44,328 nucleotides of DNA from Tubiluchus corallicola (Eukaryota > Priapulida > Priapulimorpha > Priapulimorphida > Tubiluchidae): assembly GCA_030141605.1 (NCBI GenBank), contig JAQGDQ010002429.1, forward strand, positions 1-44,328, in the 5' to 3' direction. Each line of letters opens with the position of its first letter. The first letter of the stretch is position 1. This document shows positions 24,558-34,715 of this stretch, one piece after another. The translations under genes were made by a program, and so were the position numbers. The notes beneath the pieces are model-generated. The model was given only the letters and a program-made list of their open reading frames with translations, had not been told where the DNA came from and did no database searches.

Positions 24558-27500
24558 ATTGTATCAGAAATGAGTTGGACCAGCAACTATAACTAAAACG
24601 GGCGCCAGTTTCTTGGCGACTTCATTGTATCAGAAATGAGTTGGACCAGCAACTATAACTACTGCCCCCCACAAATCCGACAAATCGCCATTGTATCAGA
24701 AATGAGTTGGACCAGCAACTATAACACGCTCCCGTACATCGTCATCTACCTCAACATTGTATCAGAAATGAGTTGGACCAGCAACTATAACCCCCGCCCC
24801 TTGTCCCCAAAGCCTTTTTGGATTGTATCAGAAATGAGTTGGACCAGCAACTATAACTCAAAAACGGTAGTGGCGGTTACTACCGCAATTGTATCAGAAA
24901 TGAGTTGGACCAGCAACTATAACCCTCTTTTTTAAGCATATTGTTACGATTCGATTGTATCAGAAATGAGTTGGACCAGCAACTATAACGTAAAAAAGCC
25001 GAAAAAGAACAGATAGCTAATTGTATCAGAAATGAGTTGGACCAGCAACTATAACCGCAGGGAGGCTGTTCCGCAGGATGTAAAAATTGTATCAGAAATG
25101 AGTTGGACCAGCAACTATAACTGTTATTTATAAGTATATATTAGCGTGTATATTGTATCAGAAATGAGTTGGACCAGCAACTATAACTTTTTTGAGCAAA
25201 ACAAGGACCTTCCCCGTATTGTATCAGAAATGAGTTGGACCAGCAACTATAACCACGCCAGCCGAGGATTGGAATTTACGGTAATTGTATCAGAAATGAG
25301 TTGGACCAGCAACTATAACAATTTGACACTACGGAAATCGACAAGTTGAATTGTATCAGAAATGAGTTGGACCAGCAACTATAACACGCAAGTAATTCTA
25401 TCACGATAACTCCTAATTGTATCAGAAATGAGTTGGACCAGCAACTATAACCCTGCACTTCTTTTCGTAAAACAGGCGCTAATTGTATCAGAAATGAGTT
25501 GGACCAGCAACTATAACTGTACGTATCTGGGGAAGGCGAAAAGCTGGATTGTATCAGAAATGAGTTGGACCAGCAACTATAACGTGTGGCAGCGGAAAAC
25601 GAGCTATTTGACAATTGTATCAGAAATGAGTTGGACCAGCAACTATAACAGGAAGTTGTCGCGGCCATAAAGGACGCCGATTGTATCAGAAATGAGTTGG
25701 ACCAGCAACTATAACTGGATAGCGAATCCACTTCCTTTGATTTTTATTGTATCAGAAATGAGTTGGACCAGCAACTATAACAAAGAAATAGGGGAATTGT
25801 TGCAGCTGGAGATTGTATCAGAAATGAGTTGGACCAGCAACTATAACAACCCACGACTCGCCGCAACGAATCGGATAATTGTATCAGAAATGAGTTGGAC
25901 CAGCAACTATAACGCAATTTTTCCAATTTATCGTTTTTCCTAAATTGTATCAGAAATGAGTTGGACCAGCAACTATAACCAGCGGGGGCGCCTTCTTTCC
26001 CATATTCGCATTGTATCAGAAATGAGTTGGACCAGCAACTATAACACGCTTGTTCATATCCTCTATATTCTTCGATTGTATCAGAAATGAGTTGGACCAG
26101 CAACTATAACCCTCGCCGAACGCGGAGTATGCGGCCACAAATTGTATCAGAAATGAGTTGGACCAGCAACTATAACCCAAAAGCGGCGGTCGTTTCTGCT
26201 AAAACAATTGTATCAGAAATGAGTTGGACCAGCAACTATAACGACCTAGCTAACCCCTTGATATGGCAGCCTATTGTATCAGAAATGAGTTGGACCAGCA
26301 ACTATAACTTTGCGTGCGACAGGGCGATACGGTCGTCCATTGTATCAGAAATGAGTTGGACCAGCAACTATAACAGCGCTTCAGCAGGGGAAAAATCCGA
26401 ATCCATTGTATCAGAAATGAGTTGGACCAGCAACTATAACCCTATCCCACGCAAAAAATGGTAAATTTTAATTGTATCAGAAATGAGTTGGACCAGCAAC
26501 TATAACAACAGGTTTATCTGGAACGAGCAGCCCGGCATTGTATCAGAAATGAGTTGGACCAGCAACTATAACAGCCTCTGCCGCCACGGCAAGAAAAGCC
26601 TGATTGTATCAGAAATGAGTTGGACCAGCAACTATAACCAACGAGCGACTCGGCTCTAGCCCGCTTTTATTGTATCAGAAATGAGTTGGACCAGCAACTA
26701 TAACCTTTAGCTGCGAATCGATGTCCGCTTTCTTATTGTATCAGAAATGAGTTGGACCAGCAACTATAACAATGTAGCGCTGTTTTGCGCCTCTTGGCTT
26801 ATTGTATCAGAAATGAGTTGGACCAGCAACTATAACAAAACGAGCATTCCGGAGGATTCCACAGAGATTGTATCAGAAATGAGTTGGACCAGCAACTATA
26901 ACCAAATTTGGTATGCGGGCGCCACGCTCAATATTGTATCAGAAATGAGTTGGACCAGCAACTATAACTCGGCTGGGAACGTGCTGTAATCTTGCTTTAT
27001 TGTATCAGAAATGAGTTGGACCAGCAACTATAACTCCTCAAAAAATTCCATTTTCGATCATAGCATTGTATCAGAAATGAGTTGGACCAGCAACTATAAC
27101 TGTTTTTCCATTTATCCCGATTCGCTAGTTATTGTATCAGAAATGAGTTGGACCAGCAACTATAACGATTTTCATTTCCCAGTGTCAAAAACGCAAATTG
27201 TATCAGAAATGAGTTGGACCAGCAACTATAACTCCCCGCGCAAACTAGCTAAAATCGCCGCGATTGTATCAGAAATGAGTTGGACCAGCAACTATAACCC
27301 GGTCACCAACTCAATGTCCTGTTGCGAAATTGTATCAGAAATGAGTTGGACCAGCAACTATAACTATTTGTTGAAATAAAAGGAACGTTTTTAAATTGTA
27401 TCAGAAATGAGTTGGACCAGCAACTATAACATTCCCGAATGCAATATCCATGCCATCTATATTGTATCAGAAATGAGTTGGACCAGCAACTATAACAAGT

Positions 27501-27760
27501 AGCCTCTTGGATCGCGGGGCAGCTCAATTGTATCAGAAATGAGTTGGACCAGCAACTATAACATAGGGAAGGCGGGCGCACCGCTATCGTTGATTGTATC
27601 AGAAATGAGTTGGACCAGCAACTATAACCGCGGTACAAGAATACCTCGCCTGTACCCGATTGTATCAGAAATGAGTTGGACCAGCAACTATAACGGAGGA
27701 AACAGACTGAAATAGCGGCGCGCCATTGTATCAGAAATGAGTTGGACCAGCAACTACAAG
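24558..27760 (-). CRISPR. Type II-C CRISPR array, 49 repeats and 48 spacers
   Basis: The 36-bp repeat recurs every 66 bp from 24558. All spacers are 30 nt except the one at 26046-26074, which is 29 nt. I checked register through the whole array: 49 repeats, of which 48 appear identical. The last (27725-27760) differs at two positions in its outer end. On the minus strand the repeat begins GTTATAGTTGCTGGTCC and ends TTTCTGATACAAT. The anti-repeat in the tracrRNA fixes this as the crRNA sense. TGATACAAT is an extended -10, so each repeat can start transcription about 7-9 nt into the next spacer, as in Neisseria. Because 66 is divisible by 3, long meaningless frames run through the array. The 52 bp between terminator and first repeat (24506-24557) may be the leader. 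Confidence 0.98.
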
Positions 27761-27772
27761 AAGACAAAATCA

Positions 27773-29659
27773 TCACAATGAACGCCCAAATAAATGCTCA
27801 ATATCCTTCAACTGAAGCTTAATCCATGTCGGACGACCATGACTGCACTGACTAGACCGAGGAATCCTCTCCATCTCCCTTAACAAGGCATTCATCTCCT
27901 CTAACGTCAAAACCCGACCCGCACGAATACTCCCATGGCAGGCCATACTGGAACAAACCTCCATTAATTTCTCTTTTAATATCTCCGTCGCCTCAAAACT
28001 CTCCAGCTGAGACGCTAAATCCTCTATCAACCCTTTAATATCCGTAACACCCAATAAAGCCGGAACCTCACGAACAACAACCGCCCCACTACCAAAAACC
28101 TCCACAACAAGACCAAGCTCTAAAAGCTCTTCTTTCCTCTCCTCAATACGCGCGGCGGAAACCGGATCCAACTCCACCATTTCCGGCAAAAGCAACCCCT
28201 GACGAACAATCTCCCCCTTCTTAAGCTCTTTGACAAAACCCTCATACACAATTCGCTCATGGGCCGCATGCTGATCAACAATAATCAACCCCTCACTCGT
28301 CTGAGCAAGAATATACTTCTTTTGAATCTGAGCACAGGCAACACCCAAGGGAAAATCAGACGGCTCAGGTACCTTCTCACGCTCCGCAGGCAAGGCGGCA
28401 GCGGCGACTTCAGGCCCCTCTTGCACCTCATGAGAAAAAGAACCCCGCTGAAAACGAGACGCCGTATGAGAACCAACCTCCCTTGGCGTAAAAAAAGACG
28501 AACTCCCTTTTCTCTCCTTAAAACTCCCCCGCCCAATCCAATGCTCTTGTTTACCTCGCTCGGGAAAACGATCTCGCTTTTCTTCCGGGAAAATCGACGC
28601 CTCTTTTTCAACAGAGCCCAAAGCATCACGCACACTCCCTTGCGGCGGCTTATAACCAAAATTTACAATCGCTTGCCGAATAACACCAACAAGAAAATTG
28701 CGAACATGCTGACTCTCCCGAAAACGAACCTCACTCTTCGCGGGATGCGCGTTCATATCCACCATCTTAGGATCAATTTCCAAAAATAAAACCAACAACG
28801 GATGACGAGAAGAGGCAATAACATCACGATAAGCCCCCCGAACAGACCCCGCGATTAAACGATCCTGAACAGGGCGCCTGTTCACAAAAAAAAGCTGCTT
28901 CCCCGTATTTTCACGATGAAACGCAGGATCCCCTATCCAGCCCGAAAGCTTCATATAAGAATCTTCCGACTCAATATAAGAGGAGTTCTCAGAAAACTCC
29001 TTCCCCATAACAAGAGATAAACGCTCGCTCATACCTTCCGGCACCGAACGATCCGCAGAAGGAAAATATAACGGCTTTTGCTTTCCATGCGTAAGCGAAA
29101 AGGTAATATGAGGATGCGAAAGAACCAAACGCGTTATCACTTCCGTAATGCGTATCTGCTCCGTCTTCGCTGATCGCAAAAACTTCAACCGAGCCGGCAA
29201 AGCAGAAAAAAGATTACTAACCTCAATATGAGTCCCTTCCTGCAAGGCAGCGGGCTCAATCTCACCTTTCTCCCCGTTGATAACCTTGATAGAGGCCGCA
29301 TGCTCCTCTCCTTTTTTCCGAGAGGTAATCATCACCGTGCTAACCGCACTCATCGCGGCAAGTGCCTCTCCCCTGAATCCCATAGTTTGAATATAAGAAA
29401 GATCATGAGCCGCCAACTTCGATGTCGCATGGCGCTCTACGGCCATCGGAAGCTCCTCTGCCGACATGCCAACACCATCGTCACGAACAGACATAAAACT
29501 CTGCCCACCGTTACGCGTCGTAATATCAATACGGCTTGATCCCGCATCAATGCTATTCTCGACAAGCTCCCGAATAACAGAAGAAGGGCGCTCAATCACC
29601 TCTCCAGCAGCAATCTGGTTCACCACATGGGAGGGCAAAAACTGTATTGAAGAATTCAT
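27773..29659 (-). CDS. mutL: DNA mismatch repair protein MutL (endonuclease type)
   Basis: MutL links mismatch recognition to strand removal. The N-terminal GHKL ATPase shows IRELVENSIDAGSSRI, then DDGVGM, then GFRGEALAAMSAVS. The C-terminal dimerisation domain has DQHAAHERIVYE, which fits the endonuclease motif DQHA-x2-E-x4-E, with ACHGSIRAG and CSHGRPTW completing the metal site. This MutL should therefore nick DNA itself, unlike the E. coli protein. I set the start at ATG 29659 (628 aa, MNSSIQFLPSHVVNQIAAGE), where homologues begin. An in-frame extension to 29767 overlaps pgi. Its stop codon is only 12 bp from the CRISPR array, and both are read on the minus strand. Confidence 0.95.
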   Translation of the reverse strand: MNSSIQFLPSHVVNQIAAGEVIERPSSVIRELVENSIDAGSSRIDITTRNGGQSFMSVRDDGVGMSAEELPMAVERHATSKLAAHDLSYIQTMGFRGEALAAMSAVSTVMITSRKKGEEHAASIKVINGEKGEIEPAALQEGTHIEVSNLFSALPARLKFLRSAKTEQIRITEVITRLVLSHPHITFSLTHGKQKPLYFPSADRSVPEGMSERLSLVMGKEFSENSSYIESEDSYMKLSGWIGDPAFHRENTGKQLFFVNRRPVQDRLIAGSVRGAYRDVIASSRHPLLVLFLEIDPKMVDMNAHPAKSEVRFRESQHVRNFLVGVIRQAIVNFGYKPPQGSVRDALGSVEKEASIFPEEKRDRFPERGKQEHWIGRGSFKERKGSSSFFTPREVGSHTASRFQRGSFSHEVQEGPEVAAAALPAEREKVPEPSDFPLGVACAQIQKKYILAQTSEGLIIVDQHAAHERIVYEGFVKELKKGEIVRQGLLLPEMVELDPVSAARIEERKEELLELGLVVEVFGSGAVVVREVPALLGVTDIKGLIEDLASQLESFEATEILKEKLMEVCSSMACHGSIRAGRVLTLEEMNALLREMERIPRSSQCSHGRPTWIKLQLKDIEHLFGRSL

Positions 29660-29702
29660 TATAAAACTCTCTTGCCTCTCAATCTTTAAAAACACACTAT
29701 CA

Positions 29703-31322
29703 CTATATCTGCTTCGCGATTCTTTCCATAAGAGCCGTCGTCGAGCCGTCATGAGCGGAAAAGTCACCTTCCTGCCATTCTTTTAAAATCGCGCTCGCTA
29801 GCTTTTTTCCAAGCTCAACACCCCATTGATCATATGAATTCAGCCCCCAAATAACCCCTTGAACAAAAATTTTATGCTCATAAAGAGCAATCAGCATACC
29901 AAGATTAAATGGAGTAATCTCATCAAACAACAGCGTATTCGTCGGACGATTCCCTGAAAAAACCTTATGAGATAATAGGCTTTCTAGCGCTTGACCCCGC
30001 GTGTCATTTTTAACCTCTTCCAGCGTCCTTCCTCGCATTAACGCCTCTGTTTGTGCCAGAAAATTAGCTAAAAGAATCTTATGATGATCCCCTGCCTGAT
30101 TATGTGTCTTGATCGGCGCTATAAAATCCGCGGGAATAATATCTGTCCCCTGATGAAGAAGCTGATAAAAAGAATGTTGCCCATTGGTTCCAGGCTCTCC
30201 AAAAATAACAGGACCTGTCTTCCAAGTAACCCGCTGACCATCACGGGTCGTGGATTTCCCGTTGCTCTCCATATCGGCCTGCTGCAAATAAGCCGGAAAC
30301 CTATGCAGATATTGATCATACGGTAAAACAGCATAGGACGCCAGTTGAAAAAAATTACGATACCAAATGCCTAAAAGAGCAAGAATTACAGGAGCGTTTT
30401 TCTCAAGCGGCACTGTTTTAAAATGCTGATCCATCGCAAAAGCACCCTTTAACAGAGCTGAAAAATTCTGCATACCAACCATAAGAGCAACAGATAAACC
30501 AATTGACGACCATACAGAATAACGACCACCAACCCAATCCCAAAATATAAACATATTAGACGCCTTAATACCAAACGCCTCTACAGCCTCCTGATTAGTT
30601 GAAAGAGCAACAAAATGACTGGATACCGCCGCTTCTCCCAACTGATCCGTTAACCATCGACGCGCCGTATAAGCGTTGGTTAATGTTTCCTGTGTCGTAA
30701 ATGTTTTAGACGCGATAATAAAAAGCGTCGTCTCCGGATTTAACGACTTTAATGTCTCACATATATGCGTCCCATCAACATTCGAAACAAAATGCGCCGA
30801 TAAACGCTCATGATGAAAGGGACGCAACGCCTCACTGACCATCACGGGCCCCAGATCAGAACCGCCAATACCTATATTGACAATATCTGTGATTTCCTTC
30901 CCGCTGCTGCCTTTCCATTGGCCTTCTCTTACAGATTCGCAAAAACGCTCCATATGCATAAGAACACCGCTCACATCCTTGATAATATCTTGGCCATCAA
31001 GATTAAACGTATCCGATCCCTGATAACGCAAAGCCGTATGTAAAACAGCCCTGTTTTCTGTATTATTGATCCTTTCTCCCGCGAACATGGCATCACGCTG
31101 CCGCTCGACACCAGCTTCTTTCGCAAGCGCGCAAAGGCACGCCATCGTCTCTTCTGTAATACGATTTTTAGAATAATCCAAAAATAAGCCTTCAATCTCC
31201 AGAGAAAAGCGCTGCGCGCGCTGCGGATCCTCCCTGAATAAATCACGCATATGAAATGAACAAACCGTATGATAATGCTTTTCCAAAGCATGAACTGACG
31301 ACAATGATGTAAATGATGGCAT
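29703..31322 (-). CDS. pgi: Glucose-6-phosphate isomerase
   Basis: The enzyme interconverts glucose-6-phosphate and fructose-6-phosphate in the cytoplasm. The 539-aa length is close to E. coli Pgi (549). Signatures are visible: [18 protein letters not shown], then [10 protein letters not shown], then [35 protein letters not shown] appears as [20 protein letters not shown], and the second PGI signature is [17 protein letters not shown]. Catalytic Glu in GTNGQHSF context and Lys in the last motif are in place. It lies between ybgE (98 bp upstream) and mutL (43 bp downstream), all on the minus strand. Confidence 0.97.
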   Translation of the reverse strand: MPSFTSLSSVHALEKHYHTVCSFHMRDLFREDPQRAQRFSLEIEGLFLDYSKNRITEETMACLCALAKEAGVERQRDAMFAGERINNTENRAVLHTALRYQGSDTFNLDGQDIIKDVSGVLMHMERFCESVREGQWKGSSGKEITDIVNIGIGGSDLGPVMVSEALRPFHHERLSAHFVSNVDGTHICETLKSLNPETTLFIIASKTFTTQETLTNAYTARRWLTDQLGEAAVSSHFVALSTNQEAVEAFGIKASNMFIFWDWVGGRYSVWSSIGLSVALMVGMQNFSALLKGAFAMDQHFKTVPLEKNAPVILALLGIWYRNFFQLASYAVLPYDQYLHRFPAYLQQADMESNGKSTTRDGQRVTWKTGPVIFGEPGTNGQHSFYQLLHQGTDIIPADFIAPIKTHNQAGDHHKILLANFLAQTEALMRGRTLEEVKNDTRGQALESLLSHKVFSGNRPTNTLLFDEITPFNLGMLIALYEHKIFVQGVIWGLNSYDQWGVELGKKLASAILKEWQEGDFSAHDGSTTALMERIAKQI

Positions 31323-31420
31323 GTAAGCAGACTCCTAATACACTTTATTAACAGAGAAATAGATGGTGCTTCTTTCAATGACCAAGGGGCTATTTTTCCT
31401 ATAATAAACGCTCTGGCTTA

Positions 31421-31705
31421 TCAAGAAAAAAGCAATAAAGCAATTCCTGTATTCATTGCTATCCAAGAGCAAAAAGGCGAAAAAAGAATACGCCACAAAC
31501 GCGTCTCAGGAACATATCCCAACCCATGCACAAACCCTCCTGAAGCACCAAAAAGTGTCAAAAATAAATAGGCATGATCCCTTCCACCAACTGATATGCC
31601 CAGAGGTTGCGCGAAAATTAACAGCAAAATGGAAATCCCTCCTGCCATTATAAGACTGAGCATCTGACTTAATCTCAGCCTCTGCTTTTTTGTATCACAC
31701 TGCAT
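31421..31705 (-). CDS. ybgE: Cyd operon membrane protein YbgE
   Basis: This small inner-membrane protein (94 aa) has about three hydrophobic helices. The segment GFVHGLGYVPETRLWRILFSP matches the core motif of the YbgE family (HG-x-GF-x-P-x5-W-x3-F-x-P). The location, downstream of cydA-cydB-cydX, is also that of E. coli ybgE. The family has no proven function, though it travels with cytochrome bd oxidase. The start is the ATG at 31705 with AGGA 6 nt upstream. The frame could extend by a TTG to 31711. Confidence 0.85.
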   Translation of the reverse strand: MQCDTKKQRLRLSQMLSLIMAGGISILLLIFAQPLGISVGGRDHAYLFLTLFGASGGFVHGLGYVPETRLWRILFSPFCSWIAMNTGIALLLFS

Positions 31706-31743
31706 TTTCAATCCTGTTGATTAACGATTTAATTACCCTATAA

Positions 31744-31779
31744 GAATTCAGCTCAAGCGTTTCCCCCTGAGCTGAATTC
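31744..31779. other. Perfect 12-bp hairpin between cydX and ybgE
   Basis: GAATTCAGCTCA (31744-31755) pairs exactly with 31768-31779 across a 12-nt loop. No T-run follows on either strand, so it is not a standard terminator. An mRNA processing or stability element within the cyd operon is possible. Confidence 0.65.
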
Positions 31780-31803
31780 CCGTTAGCGTACTATCATAGG
31801 ATT

Positions 31804-31974
31804 TTATTCTTCTTGTTCCTGCTCCAGACAAGCGTCCATACATATGCCCGCCTTAAGCGCAAATATAGAAACAAGCGGCAGCCCTATAACCCAAAGAATA
31901 TATAACCAGCTAGCTTGCGATATAAGTAAATACATAACCAGTGGTAATCCAACTATCCACAAAAAATATGTCAT
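31804..31974 (-). CDS. cydX: CydX-like small subunit of cytochrome bd oxidase, doubled motif
   Basis: A 56-aa frame begins at the ATG at 31974, 19 bp after cydB, with GGGAG correctly spaced. It begins MTYFLWIVGLPLVMYLL, which fits the single-helix CydX pattern (x-Y-F-x-W-x-x-G-x-x-x-A/L). A second helix of nearly the same sequence follows, YILWVIGLPLVSIFALKAG, and then an acidic tail ending LEQEQEE. CydX stabilises the haem site in CydAB. The usual length is around 37 aa. The doubled motif is unusual. Position right after cydB and membrane nature support the call. Confidence 0.75.
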   Translation of the reverse strand: MTYFLWIVGLPLVMYLLISQASWLYILWVIGLPLVSIFALKAGICMDACLEQEQEE

Positions 31975-31993
31975 ATTTTTCTCCCTCTACTTC

Positions 31994-33136
31994 CTAGTAA
32001 GCTTCACCGGTTGTATTTTCAATTGTCTCAGGCGTAACTTTGCCTCTTAAAACATGGAAAACCCACGCTGTATACAGTAAAACAATCGGCACAAAAATCA
32101 ACGCCGCGATCAGCATATTAAACAAAGTCGCCTCGCTTGATGACGCGTCCCAAACCGTTAAACTATGGCTGGGATGAGAGCTGGACGGAAGAATAAAAGG
32201 AAACATCGCCAAACCAACTGTTGAGATAATCCCCAAAAGCGCTGTACCACTCGTAATGAAAGCATATCCAAAACTTTCCTGCTTAATAAACAAGAAAGTC
32301 CCAAGTAAACCACCAATAGCAAGCAGAGGAGCCAGGAATTTCCAAGGGCTATTCATCATATTTTGCATCCATTGCCCACTTTCCAGCACGACAACTTTCG
32401 CAACCGGATTTGACGGCCCTGTTGTATTGATCTCAGAAGTGAAGGCATATCCATCGATTCCTACGGCCACCCAAACACCCGCCAACACAAACAGACCAAG
32501 AGCCGCCAACGCACAGTGGCGCGCGATCTCACTCGCACGCGCGCTCAGAGGCATCTCCGTTTTCAACGCGATGTAAACACCTCCATGCATAACAAGCATA
32601 GCAACGCTAACCAAGCCGCAAAGGATCGCAAACGGATTCAAAAGGCCGAAAAATCCACCCGTATAAAGAGGTGTTAAGAAAAGCTCATCCATATGGAAAG
32701 GAACGCCTTGAATAACGTTTCCAACAGCCACACCAAAAATCAAAGCAGGAACAGCCCCGCCGACAAAAAGACACCAGTCCCATGTCTCCCGCCAGGTTTC
32801 ATTCTCCATCTTGCTACGGAATTTAAAAGCAACCGGCCTTAAAATCAATGAGAACAAAACAAGCATTATCGCAAGATAAAATCCGGAAAAACTAATCGCG
32901 TAAACAAAAGGCCATGCCGCGAAAATAGCGCCGCCCCCTAACAGAAGCCAAACCTGATTTCCCTCCCAAACGGGAGCAACTGTATTGATAACAACGCGTC
33001 GTTCCTTGTCTGTTTTCGCTATAAAAGGAAGTAATGCGGCAACTCCGAGATCGAAACCATCCATAATGGCAAAACCAATCAGCAGAACCCCTAATAACAA
33101 CCACCAGATAATGCGCAAAATTTCATAATCAAGCAT
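31994..33136 (-). CDS. cydB: Cytochrome bd ubiquinol oxidase subunit II
   Basis: This inner-membrane partner of CydA is 380 aa (E. coli 379) with about eight to nine helices. The start MLDYEILRIIWWLLLGVLLI and the block GFAIMDGFDLGVAALLPFIA are family hallmarks. NTVAPVWEGNQVWLLLGGGA and FSLILRPVAFKFRSKME follow. Its ATG overlaps the stop of cydA as TAATG, so the two are translationally coupled. The oxidase reduces oxygen with high affinity using quinol. Nothing truncated or odd is seen. Confidence 0.96.
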   Translation of the reverse strand: MLDYEILRIIWWLLLGVLLIGFAIMDGFDLGVAALLPFIAKTDKERRVVINTVAPVWEGNQVWLLLGGGAIFAAWPFVYAISFSGFYLAIMLVLFSLILRPVAFKFRSKMENETWRETWDWCLFVGGAVPALIFGVAVGNVIQGVPFHMDELFLTPLYTGGFFGLLNPFAILCGLVSVAMLVMHGGVYIALKTEMPLSARASEIARHCALAALGLFVLAGVWVAVGIDGYAFTSEINTTGPSNPVAKVVVLESGQWMQNMMNSPWKFLAPLLAIGGLLGTFLFIKQESFGYAFITSGTALLGIISTVGLAMFPFILPSSSHPSHSLTVWDASSSEATLFNMLIAALIFVPIVLLYTAWVFHVLRGKVTPETIENTTGEAY

Positions 33137-34710
33137 TAGTTTTCCTCCTGTTGTGATTCTGTTGTTTCATCTTTTGTTAAATATGTTCTATAGTTATCCG
33201 GCCCAAGACGTACATATTTCAACATCAAAATAATATCAATAACAAGTAACGCGGAATATAAAAGAATAAATCCCGAGAAACTCAGCCATAAGTTTCCAAT
33301 AGATAAGGACGAAACACCTAGTGACGTTGGAAGAACATCATTAATCGCCCATGGCTGACGCCCATACTCAGCGACAAACCATCCCAATTCCGCGGCTATC
33401 CATGGAAGCGGTAAAGATAAAAGAACTATCCATAAATAACATCTGCATTGATCAAGCGTATTGTTTTTAGCTTTCCAGAAACTCCACGCAAATAAGGCTA
33501 TCATGAACAGGCCTATGCCCACCATGATTCTAAACGACCAGAACAAAGAAAAAACGTTATAAGGAACCGTATCTGCTGCGGCTTTTGCGATGATTTCTTC
33601 TGAAGCCATTAGCGGGTCCTCTATATAGTTTCGCAGCAGCAGTCCGTATCCAAAGTCGTCCTCATACCTCGCTAAAATAGCTCTATTTGCGGCAGTATCG
33701 TTTCCACTTCTAATGTCTTTAAATGCTGCGAAGGCTTTTTGCCCATTGCGGATTCTCTGCTCACTTTCCTGAACAATCTCACGAACACTTTGTATCTTGC
33801 CATCCTCAGCCGAGTTTGTAAGCCATCCCAAAAGTCCCGGAAACGCAAGCTCTAGTGTATTATGTTTCTCCGCATTATTAGGAAGCGCAAACAACAGTAA
33901 ATCCGCAGAACCTTCATGAGGTTCCCAGATAGCTTCTATAGCGGCCATTTTTGCTGGTTGATACTCATTGACATTATTTCCGCTTGTATGACCAGCAAAC
34001 ACAACAGCAAGAGAAATAATTAAACCAAAAGCAGCTGCAACACTCATAGAGCGCTTGGCAAACTCTATATGACGCTTTTGCAACATATAAAAAGCGCTTA
34101 CAGAAAGAACAAAAACAGCGCCTACAAGATAGCCCGCAGCCAGCGTATGCATAAATTTACTCTGAGCAACAGGGTTAAAAACAACTTCCCAAAAACTAGC
34201 GACTTCCATACGGACAGTATCCGGATTGAAATGGACGCCCGCAGGATATTGCATCCATCCATTCGCAATCAAAATCCACAAAGCAGAGAAGTTGGATCCA
34301 ATGGCAACCAACCAAGTTACAACACAATGCTGTAATTTAGAAAGCTTGTCCCATCCAAAGAAAAAGAGCCCAACAAACGTCGCTTCCAAGAAAAAGGCCA
34401 TTAAACCCTCAATCGCAAGAGGCGTCCCAAAAACATCCCCCACATAAGTTGAATAATAAGCCCAGTTGGTTCCAAACTGAAACTCCATGGTTATTCCGGT
34501 CGCAACACCCATGGCAAAATTAATACCAAAAAGCAATCCCCAAAATTTTGTCATATCACGCCAAACAACATTGCCTGTCCGAACGTAAATTGTTTCCATA
34601 ATCGCCATAATGACACTTAAACCCAATGTCAATGGAACAAAAAGAAAATGGTAAAACGCAGTTACAGCAAATTGTAAACGTGATAAATCAACGATTCCTA
34701 TATCAAACAT
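33136..34710 (-). CDS. cydA: Cytochrome bd ubiquinol oxidase subunit I
   Basis: The 524-aa subunit carries haems b558, b595 and d. LSRLQFAVTAFYHFLFVPLT contains His21, the haem ligand equivalent to E. coli His19. FGINFAMGVATGITMEFQFG and FLEATFVGLFFFGWD are conserved. KFMHTLAAGY holds the second haem His, and FRIMVGIG the axial Met. GWFVAEYGRQPWAINDVLPT is the C-terminal signature. The quinol loop between about residues 255 and 390 is long, as in E. coli, so this is the bd-I-like long-loop class and not the cyanide-insensitive short form. No cydDC genes are in the window. Confidence 0.96.
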   Translation of the reverse strand: MFDIGIVDLSRLQFAVTAFYHFLFVPLTLGLSVIMAIMETIYVRTGNVVWRDMTKFWGLLFGINFAMGVATGITMEFQFGTNWAYYSTYVGDVFGTPLAIEGLMAFFLEATFVGLFFFGWDKLSKLQHCVVTWLVAIGSNFSALWILIANGWMQYPAGVHFNPDTVRMEVASFWEVVFNPVAQSKFMHTLAAGYLVGAVFVLSVSAFYMLQKRHIEFAKRSMSVAAAFGLIISLAVVFAGHTSGNNVNEYQPAKMAAIEAIWEPHEGSADLLLFALPNNAEKHNTLELAFPGLLGWLTNSAEDGKIQSVREIVQESEQRIRNGQKAFAAFKDIRSGNDTAANRAILARYEDDFGYGLLLRNYIEDPLMASEEIIAKAAADTVPYNVFSLFWSFRIMVGIGLFMIALFAWSFWKAKNNTLDQCRCYLWIVLLSLPLPWIAAELGWFVAEYGRQPWAINDVLPTSLGVSSLSIGNLWLSFSGFILLYSALLVIDIILMLKYVRLGPDNYRTYLTKDETTESQQEEN

Positions 34711-34715
34711 TATTT

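Noticed and set aside
24636-27379. Series of open frames on both strands inside the CRISPR array, with SEMSWTSNYN- or YSCWSNSFLIQ-type repeats
   Set aside because: The 66-bp repeat-spacer period is divisible by three, so the repeat is translated in register. These are not genes.
28259-28789. 176-codon frame on the plus strand inside mutL
   Set aside because: It is antisense to the conserved mutL sequence, very Arg/Leu/Thr-rich in an unstructured way, and has no recognisable domain or ribosome binding site.
29660-29767. N-terminal extension of MutL
   Set aside because: It overlaps the pgi 3' end and is Arg-rich. Homologues begin at the internal Met with SSIQFLPSHVVNQIAAGE.
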